DNA from: Hymenobacter puniceus
Lineage (GTDB): Bacteria > Bacteroidota > Bacteroidia > Cytophagales > Hymenobacteraceae
Length of the DNA stretch: 64,000 nucleotides
Assembly: GCF_014333525.1 (NCBI RefSeq)
Contig: NZ_JACSCX010000004.1
Coordinates: 310,001-374,000, forward strand
Direction: 5' to 3'
A program made the translations under genes and the position numbers. Positions within the stretch are counted from its first letter, which is position 1, and the number at the start of each line of letters is the position of its first letter. The notes under the pieces were generated by a model. That model saw only the letters and a list, made by a program, of their open reading frames with translations, did not search any database and was not told the origin of the DNA. Below, piece after piece: positions 8,694 through 17,672 of the stretch.

Positions 8694-9242
8694 ATGCCGC
8701 AGCCTCTACCTGATCTACTGGCCGATTGTCGTCGTGGGAGTCCGGCAGCTCAGCGGGCGCTCTACGAGCGGCTGGCGTACCAGCTGATGGGTGTGTGCGT
8801 GCGCTATTGCCCCAGCCAAGCGGAGGCCGAGGATGCGCTTCAGCTGACGTTCATCAAAATTTTCACCCGCCTCGACCAATATCGTGAGCAGGGACCTTTC
8901 GAGGCCTGGGCCCGTCGCATTGCCGTCAATACGTCGCTCAACGCCTACCAGCAGCACCGCCAGCGGGCTCCACAGGCCACCTATGAGGAAGCGGCCAACG
9001 TGGCGCACCCCGACGGCTCGGCGCTCGACCAGCTTTCCGCCGATGAAGTAGTGGCCCTCATCAATACTCTCCCTTTAGGCTACCGCACCGTGCTCAATCT
9101 CTACGCCATCGAAGGCTACTCACACCAGGAAATCGGCGAACTGCTGGGCATTTCGGAAGGCACCAGCAAGTCTCAGCTTTCGCGGGCCCGGCGGTTGCTG
9201 GAAGAGCGTCTGCTGGCCAACAACAACTTCACCTTGTCATGA
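8694..9242 (+). CDS. ECF-type RNA polymerase sigma factor
   Basis: A 182-aa sigma-70 family protein with only regions 2 and 4. Region 2 is at about 25-90 (AEDALQLTFIKIFTRLDQYREQGPFEAWARRIAVN) and region 4 at about 120-172 (INTLPLGYRTVLNLYAIEGYSHQEIGELLGISEGTSKSQLSRARRLLEERL, with the helix-turn-helix HQEIGELLGISEGTSKSQL). Its TGA overlaps the ATG of the next gene (ATGA), so the pair is translationally coupled. The downstream membrane protein is therefore the likely regulator of this sigma factor. Confidence 0.95.
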   Translation: MPQPLPDLLADCRRGSPAAQRALYERLAYQLMGVCVRYCPSQAEAEDALQLTFIKIFTRLDQYREQGPFEAWARRIAVNTSLNAYQQHRQRAPQATYEEAANVAHPDGSALDQLSADEVVALINTLPLGYRTVLNLYAIEGYSHQEIGELLGISEGTSKSQLSRARRLLEERLLANNNFTLS

Positions 9243-11008
9243 CGGAGCGCGAATCAGAAGAGTTGTACGAGGAACTGCGGCGCAAGCTGGAGGGCTACGG
9301 CAGCACGCCCCCGCCCGACCTGTGGGCCGCTATTCAGCAACAGTTGCCGCCTAACGGCCCTAAACCACCCGTACCCGCCCGGCCGGTGCCGCAGCCAGCC
9401 CTGCGGCGGCGCTGGGTTTTGGCGCTGCTGCTGTTTATTGGGGTAGCCGTGGTGAGTGTGCTGGGTATCCGGTTGGCTTCCCGTCCTGAAACCGCCGCTC
9501 TGCCAGCTGTTTCGGGCACGGCGAACAGGCCGAGCCGCCCTGCCGGCGCCGCCACTATCGCGCAGCCAGCTCCAATTCCTCAGCCACCCACCCGCCCAGT
9601 GGCTTCTGCGCCAGTGGCATCAGCTTATGCAGAAACGGCAACAGCTGGCAGTACGAGAGCCGCTGCAACCACATCCGCCGCTACTGCCGCGCAACAAGTC
9701 TCTCGCGAAACGACTGGTGGTACAGCCAACAGCACTACTAATGCCACTCCACAGCCCCGCACGGCTCTTCCCAGGTTGCAGGCAGCCGAACTAGCCGGCA
9801 CCATGCCAGCGGCTACCCCGCAACGGCGGCAGCGGATTTCAAGCCGCTCCGTCGGCTCACAGCCACCTGAGTATACCACCCGCCCACTGCTTGCTGCCAG
9901 CCGAAAGGACAAGGCCAAGAGCCAGCTAACAACCCGCAGCTCCGGCCACACGCCACCTGCCGCTATTGCAGATACTCCCGCTCGTTTGCAGGCCGCGACT
10001 ATTCTGCCGGATTCCGGCGCTTCGCTGGCCGTGGCCGACCGGCTGGAATCTGTCGCCGCAATGCGGGGGCGGCAGCAGTTGCAGAACGCAACAGATACGA
10101 CGCAGGAGCAGACGACTGCTATTGCGCGCCGCAGGCTGAAAGCTGATGTGAGTATGGCTGCCGATGGTTTTACTCACTCAAAAGCCGAACCACCGAATAG
10201 CGGAAGCAGGCGGCAGTCAGCAAAGCCACTGGCACTAGCGGCGCCGAGGAGTGGTTTGCTACCGCAGCTGCCGCGGGCAACTCAGCTGCAGCAATTCGCC
10301 GCCACGTTGCCGGCCGTGCAACCGGTGGCTGTAGTGCCGCAAGTACTTCGCCCGGCGAGCCGCTGGGCGGTAGAGCTGCTGGCGGGCCCGGCCATTAGCT
10401 ACCGGCGTTTGGCAACTTCGGACTCGGCCAGCTTCAGCCAACTGGAGCGGCCAGCCCTGACTTTTGCCACCCAGCTGCAGGTGCGCTACGCCCTTACGCC
10501 CCGCCTGAGTGTGAGCGGCGGACTGGGCTACCTCACCTACGCCACCCGCCTAAACCTGCTGCTCCAGCCCCCGCGCGACACCACCAGTACGGCTCTGCAG
10601 ATGGTGCAGCAGCGCGATACATACCGTTATTTCACCTTGCCGCTGCAGGCGCAGTACCAGTTGGGGGGCCAGACGCGCCTCCGCTATGGAGTGGCGGCCG
10701 GCGCCGCCGTGGAGGTTTATGCCGGCGGCCGCACCAGCGGCAATACGCCCTGCACCTGCAGCCAGCAGCAAACCTGGTCGGCTACCAACAGCCCGTACCG
10801 GCGGCTGGGCGTGAGCTTGACGGCGGGCCTGGATGTGCGCTATGCCCTCACGCCGCGCCTGCACCTGTTGGTGCAGCCTACCGGTCGCTACGCGCTGATA
10901 TCCATTGTGGCCCCGGTTGGCAATACATCTTCGCCTATTCCCTCCCTCCCGGCCCGCCATCCGTTTGCGGCCGGCTTGCTCACGGGCTTTTCTTTCGACC
11001 TGCGCTAA
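9239..11008 (+). CDS. Anti-sigma-like membrane protein with C-terminal outer-membrane beta-barrel domain
   Basis: A 589-aa protein in three parts. Residues 1-57 are cytosolic and charged, with the PPPDLWAAIQQQL motif often seen in Bacteroidota sigma-factor partners. One membrane helix spans about 59-80 (WVLALLLFIGVAVVSVLGIRL). Residues 81-360 are a long Ala/Pro/Thr/Gln-rich linker without predicted fold. Residues 365-589 resemble a porin-like beta-barrel (RWAVELLAGPAISYRRL, LSVSGGLGYLTYATRLN, YFTLPLQAQYQLG, ending GFSFDLR). If both ends insert, it would reach across the periplasm. Coupled by ATGA to the sigma factor. The inhibitory role is inferred from context. Confidence 0.8.
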   Translation: MTERESEELYEELRRKLEGYGSTPPPDLWAAIQQQLPPNGPKPPVPARPVPQPALRRRWVLALLLFIGVAVVSVLGIRLASRPETAALPAVSGTANRPSRPAGAATIAQPAPIPQPPTRPVASAPVASAYAETATAGSTRAAATTSAATAAQQVSRETTGGTANSTTNATPQPRTALPRLQAAELAGTMPAATPQRRQRISSRSVGSQPPEYTTRPLLAASRKDKAKSQLTTRSSGHTPPAAIADTPARLQAATILPDSGASLAVADRLESVAAMRGRQQLQNATDTTQEQTTAIARRRLKADVSMAADGFTHSKAEPPNSGSRRQSAKPLALAAPRSGLLPQLPRATQLQQFAATLPAVQPVAVVPQVLRPASRWAVELLAGPAISYRRLATSDSASFSQLERPALTFATQLQVRYALTPRLSVSGGLGYLTYATRLNLLLQPPRDTTSTALQMVQQRDTYRYFTLPLQAQYQLGGQTRLRYGVAAGAAVEVYAGGRTSGNTPCTCSQQQTWSATNSPYRRLGVSLTAGLDVRYALTPRLHLLVQPTGRYALISIVAPVGNTSSPIPSLPARHPFAAGLLTGFSFDLR

Positions 11009-11078
11009 AGCCGCCCGACTGGCCACCGGGCTGGCAGCAGCCAGGTCGTATTTTTCCACTATTCATTGTTTCTGATCT

Positions 11079-12056
11079 ATGAACCTTCGATTATTAGGCC
11101 TTACGGCCATGGTATTGCTGCTGGGCAACTGCAAAAAAGACGCAGATCTGGTGCAAATTCCGGATTGTGACCTGTCGGTGCCTGCACCTCCTATCCAGCG
11201 CAAGCTGGCCAGATATGCCTTGCCCGAGCAGCAGTTCTATATCCGTCCGGGCCTAGACACCACGGTCCGCACAGCCAGCTCCTACCGCATCCGCATACCG
11301 GCCAACCTACGCCGAGTCTACGGGCAGCCAATGTCTGGCAGCTTGGTGCAGGTGCGGGTACGTGAGATTACTAAACGCAGTGAGATGATCTTCTCGCACG
11401 CTCCTACCATCTCAGACGGGCAGCTGCTGGAGTCGGCCGGCATGTTCAGCATCCGGCTTTCACAGGATGGGCAGCAGGTTGTGCTGGCCCCGAATGCCAG
11501 CCTTAATGTTACCACCGTGCTACCACCAGCCCTGAGCAGTACTGCTGGCATGGGTCTGTTTTCGGCCCTCAGCAGCCCTGCCGACTCTGCCCTGATCGGC
11601 TCCTGGCTTCCGTTGCAGCCAGGCAGCATCACCCCCTTTCCCGCCACAGGCACACCTACCGGGTTTCAGGTCTCGTTGAGCGCCGGGCTTTACAATGCCA
11701 ATGCCAGCCGCCTAAGCTGGATCAACTGCGACCGGTTTGTGTCGGCCAGCCCGCTCACCACGGTGCAGGTGCGCGCCACCCGGCCCGGAGCCAACAGTGC
11801 CAATACCCTTGTGTATCTGGCTTTCAGCACGCTGAACTCTGCTCTCCGCCTCTACCCTGCTATTTCAACCTCCGACACCTTTCTGGCCGGCCAGGTGCCG
11901 CAGGGCTACGCCGTAACGGCAGTAGTCATGCACATGGACGGCACCCAGCTGTACTTCGGCAAGGAAAGCGCCACGGTAGCCGCCAACCAAACTTTCGCGC
12001 CCACGCTGCGGGCCGTGACGGAGGAGGAGATGGTAGCCGAAATCCGTGCTTTATAG
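11079..12056 (+). CDS. Hypothetical lipoprotein downstream of the sigma factor pair
   Basis: A 325-aa lipoprotein: signal peptide with lipobox LLLGNC, then KKDAD. The rest is rich in beta-strand-like sequence without a domain I recognise (VRVREITKRSEMIFSHAPTISDGQLLESAGMF resembles the surface-protein repeats seen in other Bacteroidota exported proteins). It lies 70 bases after the sigma/barrel pair on the same strand and could be part of the same unit. A strong hairpin follows its stop. Confidence 0.75.
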   Translation: MNLRLLGLTAMVLLLGNCKKDADLVQIPDCDLSVPAPPIQRKLARYALPEQQFYIRPGLDTTVRTASSYRIRIPANLRRVYGQPMSGSLVQVRVREITKRSEMIFSHAPTISDGQLLESAGMFSIRLSQDGQQVVLAPNASLNVTTVLPPALSSTAGMGLFSALSSPADSALIGSWLPLQPGSITPFPATGTPTGFQVSLSAGLYNANASRLSWINCDRFVSASPLTTVQVRATRPGANSANTLVYLAFSTLNSALRLYPAISTSDTFLAGQVPQGYAVTAVVMHMDGTQLYFGKESATVAANQTFAPTLRAVTEEEMVAEIRAL

Positions 12057-12151
12057 CTTTTATCAATCCACTATAGCTACCTAGCTGGGGCTGCGACTCA
12101 GCCGTACCTATCTGATTTATCAGCATTTACTCGCCACACGTATTGTACGCC

Positions 12152-12186
12152 ACGAGAGGCGCCGCCATAGAGTCGGCGCCTCTCGT
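12152..12186. terminator. Perfect 13-bp hairpin between convergent genes
   Basis: The arms ACGAGAGGCGCCG (12152-12164) and CGGCGCCTCTCGT (12174-12186) pair without mismatch around a 9-base loop. The hairpin sits between the lipoprotein gene on plus and hutI on minus, the place expected for a bidirectional terminator. There is no long T-run on either side. Confidence 0.65.
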
Positions 12187-12205
12187 ATTTCGGCGCCAAC
12201 CAGCA

Positions 12206-13465
12206 CTACTGCAGGTGCCCGCCAATTACTACGCTGCGCACGGGGTTTTCCCCCAGCCAATAGGGTATCTCCTGGTAATCGCGCACGTCCAGTAGCAGCA
12301 GGTCGGCGCGCTTGCCGGGCTCCAGGCTGCCGCAGTGCTGCTGCTGCCCAATGGACCAGGCAGCGTTGATAGTGGCAGCGGCCAGAACTTCCTTGGCAGT
12401 GAAACCCATTTTCAGGCACGCCACTGACAAGGCCAGCCACAGGTTTTTGCTGGGACAGGAACCCGGGTTGAAATCGGTGCTGACCGCCACCGGCAGACCC
12501 GCGTCGATGAAGGCACGGCCGGGGGCATACCGCTCCTGGCGCAAAAACAGCGGCACCAGCGGCAGCAGCACTGCCACCGTCTGGCCCTGCGTTTGAGTGG
12601 CAATGCGCGCGGCGGCGGCCGGCGTCAGGTAGTCGGCGTGGTCGATGCTGACGGCGCCCAGCGCGGCGGCCATTTCGCAGCCACCCAGGTCGTGCAGTTG
12701 CTCGGCGTGGATTTTCAACCCGAATCCCAATGCCTGCGCCTGCATCAGATACTGCCGGGCTTCTGCCACTGCAAAGGCGCCTTCCTCGCAGAAAATATCC
12801 ACGAACGGCACGTCGGCGGGGCTGAGTTGCGGCAGCACGTCGCGCACCAGCATCTGCAGGTAGTCGGTGGGGCGGCCTTTATACTCGGGGCCGGGCACGT
12901 GGGCCCCCAGAAACGTGGGCACCACCCGCACGGACTGGCGGCGGCCGGCCTCCTGCGCTACCTGTACCAGCTGCAGCTCGGTTTCAGCCTCGAGGCCATA
13001 GCCGCTTTTTGCTTCCACAGTCGTGATGCCGTACTGCCGGAAGCCGGCCAGGTGGTGCAGCGCATTGTCGAGCAGCTCGGCGGCCGAGGCGGCCCGGGTG
13101 GCACGCACGGTGCTTAGAATACCGCCGCCGCTGGCCAGAATATCAAGATAGGTTTCGCCGTGCAGCTTGCGCTGAAACTCGTGGGCGCGGTTGCCGCCAA
13201 ACACCAGATGCGTATGGCACTCTACCAGCCCCGGCATCACCACCTGGCCCTGAGCATCCAACACCTGTGTGTCTGCCGTCACCTGGGCTTTATCCAGCGC
13301 TGCCATGGGCCCAAGTGCTACAATCTGGCCGTTTTTGCAGGCAATGAAGGCGTTTTCCAGAATAGGCCAGTCGCGTAGTTGTAAACCAGCGAGCGGCCGT
13401 TGGGCTGCAGTACCGACCATCGTGAGCAGCTGGCCACAGTTATGAATCAGGAGCGAATAAGGCAT
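12206..13465 (-). CDS. hutI: Imidazolonepropionase
   Basis: Third enzyme of histidine degradation, hydrolysing 4-imidazolone-5-propanoate to N-formimino-glutamate in the cytosol. Metal-binding HTH is in MPGLVECHTHLVFGGNRAHEF; the family motifs VEAKSGYGLEAETELQ, IHAEQLHDLGGCEMAAALGAVSIDHADYLT and VAVSTDFNPGSCPSKN follow in order. The C-terminal LEPGKRADLLLLD is the amidohydrolase closing strand. ATG 13465 is preferred over the longer frame from 13516 because MPYSLLIHNCGQLLTM is the usual opening (419 aa). No other hut gene is in the window. Confidence 0.96.
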   Translation of the reverse strand: MPYSLLIHNCGQLLTMVGTAAQRPLAGLQLRDWPILENAFIACKNGQIVALGPMAALDKAQVTADTQVLDAQGQVVMPGLVECHTHLVFGGNRAHEFQRKLHGETYLDILASGGGILSTVRATRAASAAELLDNALHHLAGFRQYGITTVEAKSGYGLEAETELQLVQVAQEAGRRQSVRVVPTFLGAHVPGPEYKGRPTDYLQMLVRDVLPQLSPADVPFVDIFCEEGAFAVAEARQYLMQAQALGFGLKIHAEQLHDLGGCEMAAALGAVSIDHADYLTPAAAARIATQTQGQTVAVLLPLVPLFLRQERYAPGRAFIDAGLPVAVSTDFNPGSCPSKNLWLALSVACLKMGFTAKEVLAAATINAAWSIGQQQHCGSLEPGKRADLLLLDVRDYQEIPYWLGENPVRSVVIGGHLQ

Positions 13466-13739
13466 TGCCGGATGAGTTGAATTACGCTGGATAAGCCTGA
13501 AACCTCCAATATGCACAGTTCTGCCTAACCAGCGGCTGCCCGCATGCAGGGCTTGACAGTTTCCTGATTTCCTTGTAAATTGACTTTCAACTATATAACA
13601 TATTTCTAATTCAATAATCGTCCTTATTCTATTTGAGAAAACGGATTTTTCAGACGGGCATCCAACGCTGCATTTTTACGTACTGAGTGCATTATTCTTA
13701 TATTTCCGCTTTCCACCTGTTCCATCAGCGCTTCCCAAT

Positions 13740-15323
13740 ATGAAAAAGAGTTTACTTGTTTTTCTGTTGCTTGCTGGAAGTCATACCCTGCTGGCCCAGC
13801 TGCCAACCAACAGTTTCGCCGTGACATCAGCCTGCCCGGCCAACGCCGGTAATCCATCGGTGTTGCAGCAAGTGAATACGGATGGCTCACTCACGCCTAT
13901 TGGCACTGTCACCAGCAACGGAACCCCCATCATTGTTAACGCGCTGGGCTCCGATGATAACGACCGGACGGTTATTTATGGGTTGAATGTGGTGCAGCCG
14001 GTTACGGTCACCAATTTCAACACTCCTCCCGATCTGTACCGCATCAACTTAAGCACCGCCGAGGCCACCAACCTGGGCGCAGTAACGCCGCCGCCCCGCC
14101 CCACCGACGTCACGACCCCGACGCAGCCCGGCGAATCAGGCTTTATTGATACGGAAATCACGCTCAACTTCATCGGCGACGGCGACGCCAGCTCCAACTA
14201 CTATGTAGCGGGCGCTACGTTCCGGGTGTTCTATGTTATTGACTTCACGTTTCCTAGCCTGCTGCGGCCGGTGCGCGTATCAGATTTGAGGCTGTACGTG
14301 GGTGTGGTGGCCTTGCCTACCTTTCCGGCCACCGCACCAGTCTGGCGCCGCCTCGATGCCTCCGACCCGGCTACTGCGGCCGTCATTGCCGGCTATCAGG
14401 CAGAGGTTCAGGCATACCTCAACAGCAATGGTACCGCCCCAGTACCGCAGGGCGGCATTCAGGACTGGGTATTTGATGTGCGCTCGGGCAATCTGGTGAG
14501 CTACCTCGGCCAAGAAGACAAGTTTATTACCATCCGCACACCAGGGCTAGCCCCAGTGGGCATCACCACCCAGCCCACCACGCCCATTCCCACGCAGCAG
14601 GATATCGGCTCGATGTTTACGGACCGCGACGGCAACGTTTACGCGGTAGACGCCGATGGTGGCACTATCTACAAGCTCGACCGGCTGACCGGCAACTACT
14701 CAGGCCAGTCGTTTGGCTCGGCCTTTGGTTGCTCGCGCGGCGATGCCGTGAGCTTGCCGGGTGCTTTGCCACTGCCCGTTACGCTCACTGAATTTCGGGC
14801 TGAAGCCAGTGGCCGCGCCGTGCGCCTGAGCTGGGCAACTGCCAGCGAGCAGAACGCCGACGCATTTTTGGTGCAGCGCCGCCACGCAGAAGGTGACTGG
14901 CAGACCATTCAGAGGGTTCAGGCCAGCAACCAGCCCAAAGGCCAGCGCTACACCACCCTGGATACTGCGCCGCTCAGCGGGCAGCTCTACTACCGCCTGG
15001 CCATGCGCGACCTTGATGGCACGCTAACGTACTCGCCGGTGCAGGCCGTGCAACTAACCGGGAAGCTCAGTCTGCAAACCTACCCCAATCCTTCTGCCGA
15101 TGGCCACTTGAACGTGCAGCTGACTGAGCCCAGCACTGCCGAAACCACGCTGGAGCTGCTAAGCGCTACGGGCCAGGTAGTACGCCAGCTGCAGCCAGCC
15201 GCTGGCCTCACCACTATTCAGCTGGATGCGCATACTCTGCCCGGAGGCCTGTATTACCTGCGCATACGGCAGGCCGGCCAGACCAGAACCGTGCCCGTCG
15301 CCCTGACTCATAAAGGCTTGTAG
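13740..15323 (+). CDS. Secreted protein with T9SS type A sorting domain
   Basis: A 527-aa cargo of the type IX secretion system. A signal peptide (residues 1-19, ending LLAQ) precedes a region of about 330 residues that repeatedly refers to a beta-propeller-like layout (FTDRDGNVYAVDADGGTIYKLDRLTGNY). Then comes a fibronectin-like module common before T9SS tails (LPVTLTEFRAEASGRAVRLSWATASEQNADAFLVQR) and the C-terminal sorting domain starting LQTYPNPSADG. The last strand ends YYLRIRQAGQTRTVPVAL. It is probably exported to the cell surface. Ligand or activity unknown. Confidence 0.85.
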   Translation: MKKSLLVFLLLAGSHTLLAQLPTNSFAVTSACPANAGNPSVLQQVNTDGSLTPIGTVTSNGTPIIVNALGSDDNDRTVIYGLNVVQPVTVTNFNTPPDLYRINLSTAEATNLGAVTPPPRPTDVTTPTQPGESGFIDTEITLNFIGDGDASSNYYVAGATFRVFYVIDFTFPSLLRPVRVSDLRLYVGVVALPTFPATAPVWRRLDASDPATAAVIAGYQAEVQAYLNSNGTAPVPQGGIQDWVFDVRSGNLVSYLGQEDKFITIRTPGLAPVGITTQPTTPIPTQQDIGSMFTDRDGNVYAVDADGGTIYKLDRLTGNYSGQSFGSAFGCSRGDAVSLPGALPLPVTLTEFRAEASGRAVRLSWATASEQNADAFLVQRRHAEGDWQTIQRVQASNQPKGQRYTTLDTAPLSGQLYYRLAMRDLDGTLTYSPVQAVQLTGKLSLQTYPNPSADGHLNVQLTEPSTAETTLELLSATGQVVRQLQPAAGLTTIQLDAHTLPGGLYYLRIRQAGQTRTVPVALTHKGL

Positions 15324-15433
15324 CAGGTTTCAGACCACTTTTTTGGGCCTTCAGAGCATGTTGCCCGGCGCTACGCTTCAGCTTGTTTGCCAATAAACCC
15401 AACCTAATGTAAGCGGAGGGAGTTAGGCTATAC

Positions 15434-15955
15434 ATGCCTGAACTTCCCGTACCGCTCATTCTTACGCTGGCGCTAGATGCTGACAGCCAACGTTTCTTTG
15501 ATGCGCTCCGGCGGCAACACTTCCCAGCAGAGCGCAATTTCCTGCAGGCTCATCTGACGCTGTTCCACCACCTGCCCGGCACCGAATATGCCTCCATCTG
15601 CCAGACCCTAGCTGAGTTATCGGCGTCCGAGGCACCCCTGTTGCTGTCTGTTACGGGACTACGGTTTCTGGGCCGGGGAGTAGCGTATTCGTTGGAAAAC
15701 GGCCGCCTGCAGGCGCTGCACCAACAGCTGCAGACCACCTGGCAGCCCAGCCTCACGCCGCAAGACCAGCAGAAGCTCAGGCCTCACGTGACAGTACAGA
15801 ACAAAGTCGACCCCGCGGTGGCGCGTAGTTTGCACCAGGAGCTAGCTACCGACTTTCAGCCCTTCGAAGTTACTGGCACCGGGCTGCAGCTGTGGGCTTA
15901 CCGCGGCGGCCCCTGGGAGGCGCTACGGACATTTGCCTTCGAAGCCACCGTATAA
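15434..15955 (+). CDS. 2'-5' RNA ligase family (2H phosphoesterase) protein
   Basis: A 173-aa protein with the two HxT/S motifs of the 2H phosphoesterase superfamily: HLTLFHHL near residue 37 and HVTVQNKV near residue 117. Length and spacing fit the LigT/2'-5' RNA ligase branch (RNA 2',3'-cyclic phosphodiesterase activity is known for some members). The substrate here is not known. A strong hairpin follows the stop. Confidence 0.85.
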   Translation: MPELPVPLILTLALDADSQRFFDALRRQHFPAERNFLQAHLTLFHHLPGTEYASICQTLAELSASEAPLLLSVTGLRFLGRGVAYSLENGRLQALHQQLQTTWQPSLTPQDQQKLRPHVTVQNKVDPAVARSLHQELATDFQPFEVTGTGLQLWAYRGGPWEALRTFAFEATV

Positions 15956-15977
15956 AATCACACTATTGCTGAACAAG

Positions 15978-16010
15978 AAAGGGCGCGTAGCTTGAAGCTG
16001 CGCGCCCTTT
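15978..16010. terminator. Bidirectional hairpin terminator
   Basis: The arms AAAGGGCGCG (15978-15987) and CGCGCCCTTT (16001-16010) are perfectly complementary, extended inward by AGCT/AGCT around a TGA loop with one wobble pair. It lies between the convergent 2H phosphoesterase and aldehyde dehydrogenase genes, and on both strands the stem ends in a short T-run. Confidence 0.8.
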
Positions 16011-16035
16011 GTATGTTTAGTGGTGTGATGACAGC

Positions 16036-17574
16036 CTAGATTTTCTCCGGCAACAGTGTGGCTTCCTCGAAGTTGCCCAGGATCGGCTTGTCGCCTTCCG
16101 TTACGGCTTCTACCAGCAGAGCGCCGCCCACGAAGGCGCCTTTCCAGGACTCGCCGAGGCCGCCGAATACTTCCTCCCGGTCGCCGCGGGAACGGAGCTT
16201 GTTGATGCCCATTTTGAAGGCACGCACCTCTTTGGCCGTACGCTGGGCCCATTTCTCATCATCCGAAGCCAGCGCGCCTACCAACGCACCGTTGCTGATA
16301 TTCATTTCGCCCACCAGCTCTTCCACACGGTCCACCAGCACGATGCTGTCGATGGGGCCGAAAGGCTCCTTGAAGTACAGCTCGCTCTGGCGCGGCAAAT
16401 TCACAAGGGCGCGCGGGGCGCGGTAGGCGCTCATGTCCTGGCCGGGCAGGAACAGGCTTTCGTCGAGCTTGCCTTCGTAGATGGGCGTGGCGCCGGTTTT
16501 GAGTGCGTCGGCGTAGAGGCGGTCCAGGTCTTCAGCCTGGGCGCGGTTGATGACGGGGCCAAACGCCAAGTCAGGCAGCTTGTCGTCGGCCGTATCCACG
16601 AGCGTGGGGTTGCCCACTTTCAGGCCCTTGATGGTGTTCCAGTAGGTTTCCACGAACTGCGGGAACAGGCGGCGCTCTACCACAAAGCGCACATAGGCCG
16701 TGCAGCGCTGCTTGCCATAGTCGTAGCCCTTCTTAAGCTGGTCAGAGAGGCCGTCCCAGTCGGAGAAGTTCCAGATGCCGTAGGTGTTCACGCCTTCCAT
16801 TTCCAGCATGTAGCGCTTGTGCTCCGAGCTGAGAGCGTCGGCGATGTTGCGGCCGTTGTAGCGGCCACCCACGAAGCTGAGGCAGTCCACGGCGTCGTTT
16901 TTCACCAGTACGTCGCTCAATTCGCCACCCGAGCCGCTCACCAGCGTCACGGGCAAACCGCAGCGGCGGGCAATAGCAAAGGTCAGACTCAGTGAAATAA
17001 AGCCGCCATCAGTCGGCGTTTTGGCAATGACGGAGTTGCCGCACAGGGCCTGCACCAGCACCGCGTGCAGCAGTACCGACATCGGGTAGTTCCAGGAAGC
17101 AATGTTGCTGACCAAGCCCAGCGGCTTGCGCGAGCCCAGCATGCCTTCGATGTTATCGACGTACCATTGCACGCCCTCAATGGCGCGGTCGATGTCGGTG
17201 AAGCCCAGCTTGTAGGTTTTGCCGATTTCCCACATGATGAGCTTGCCGGTCAGCTCGACGTGCTGGCGCAGCTGGTCGAGGCAGTCCTGCACTTTGCGCT
17301 TGCGCTCATCGAGGTCGACGCGGGCCCAGTCGGCAGCTTCTTTCTTGGCGGCCTGCACAGCGCGCAGGGCAGCGGCGTGGTCGAGCATGGGCAGGCTGCC
17401 CAGCGCCGTGCCATCCACCGGCGACGTAAACGGACGAGGCTTGCCGGGCTCCTGCCAGCGGCCTTCCATCAAATTCAGAAAGGTGCCATCGGCCGCAAAT
17501 ACTTCGGGCGTTACGGCTTTCATCTGGCTCAGCAGGCTGCTGAACTCCACTTGGGGCGAAATGATTTTTGGCAT
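16036..17574 (-). CDS. NAD(P)-dependent aldehyde dehydrogenase
   Basis: A 512-aa aldehyde dehydrogenase superfamily enzyme. The Rossmann part has SNIASWNYPMSVLLHAVLVQALCGNSVIAKTP, the glutamate block is YMLEMEGVN and the catalytic cysteine is in YGKQRCTAYVRFVVERRLFP. The C-terminal KEPFGPIDSIVLVDRVEEL and NKLRSRGDREEVFGGLGESWKGAFVGG complete the family pattern. The glutamate loop (EMEG in place of the common ELGG) is unusual. It is the last gene of the long minus-strand pectin/hexuronate series, 98 bases after the Tat oxidoreductase. The substrate is not clear: a sugar-acid semialdehyde or glyceraldehyde are options. Confidence 0.88.
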   Translation of the reverse strand: MPKIISPQVEFSSLLSQMKAVTPEVFAADGTFLNLMEGRWQEPGKPRPFTSPVDGTALGSLPMLDHAAALRAVQAAKKEAADWARVDLDERKRKVQDCLDQLRQHVELTGKLIMWEIGKTYKLGFTDIDRAIEGVQWYVDNIEGMLGSRKPLGLVSNIASWNYPMSVLLHAVLVQALCGNSVIAKTPTDGGFISLSLTFAIARRCGLPVTLVSGSGGELSDVLVKNDAVDCLSFVGGRYNGRNIADALSSEHKRYMLEMEGVNTYGIWNFSDWDGLSDQLKKGYDYGKQRCTAYVRFVVERRLFPQFVETYWNTIKGLKVGNPTLVDTADDKLPDLAFGPVINRAQAEDLDRLYADALKTGATPIYEGKLDESLFLPGQDMSAYRAPRALVNLPRQSELYFKEPFGPIDSIVLVDRVEELVGEMNISNGALVGALASDDEKWAQRTAKEVRAFKMGINKLRSRGDREEVFGGLGESWKGAFVGGALLVEAVTEGDKPILGNFEEATLLPEKI

Positions 17575-17672
17575 AGTGAAGGGAGAGCAGCTAAGTGGTT
17601 TGGTGATAACAGAACGATGCTCCCCAAAGTAGGTTCGAGGGAATTTGTTTTCGGACCCGGCGGAATAAAGCC

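Noticed and set aside
13624..13890. 88-codon frame on minus over the start of the T9SS protein gene
   Set aside because: Overlaps the signal-peptide region of a well-supported gene and has no motif.
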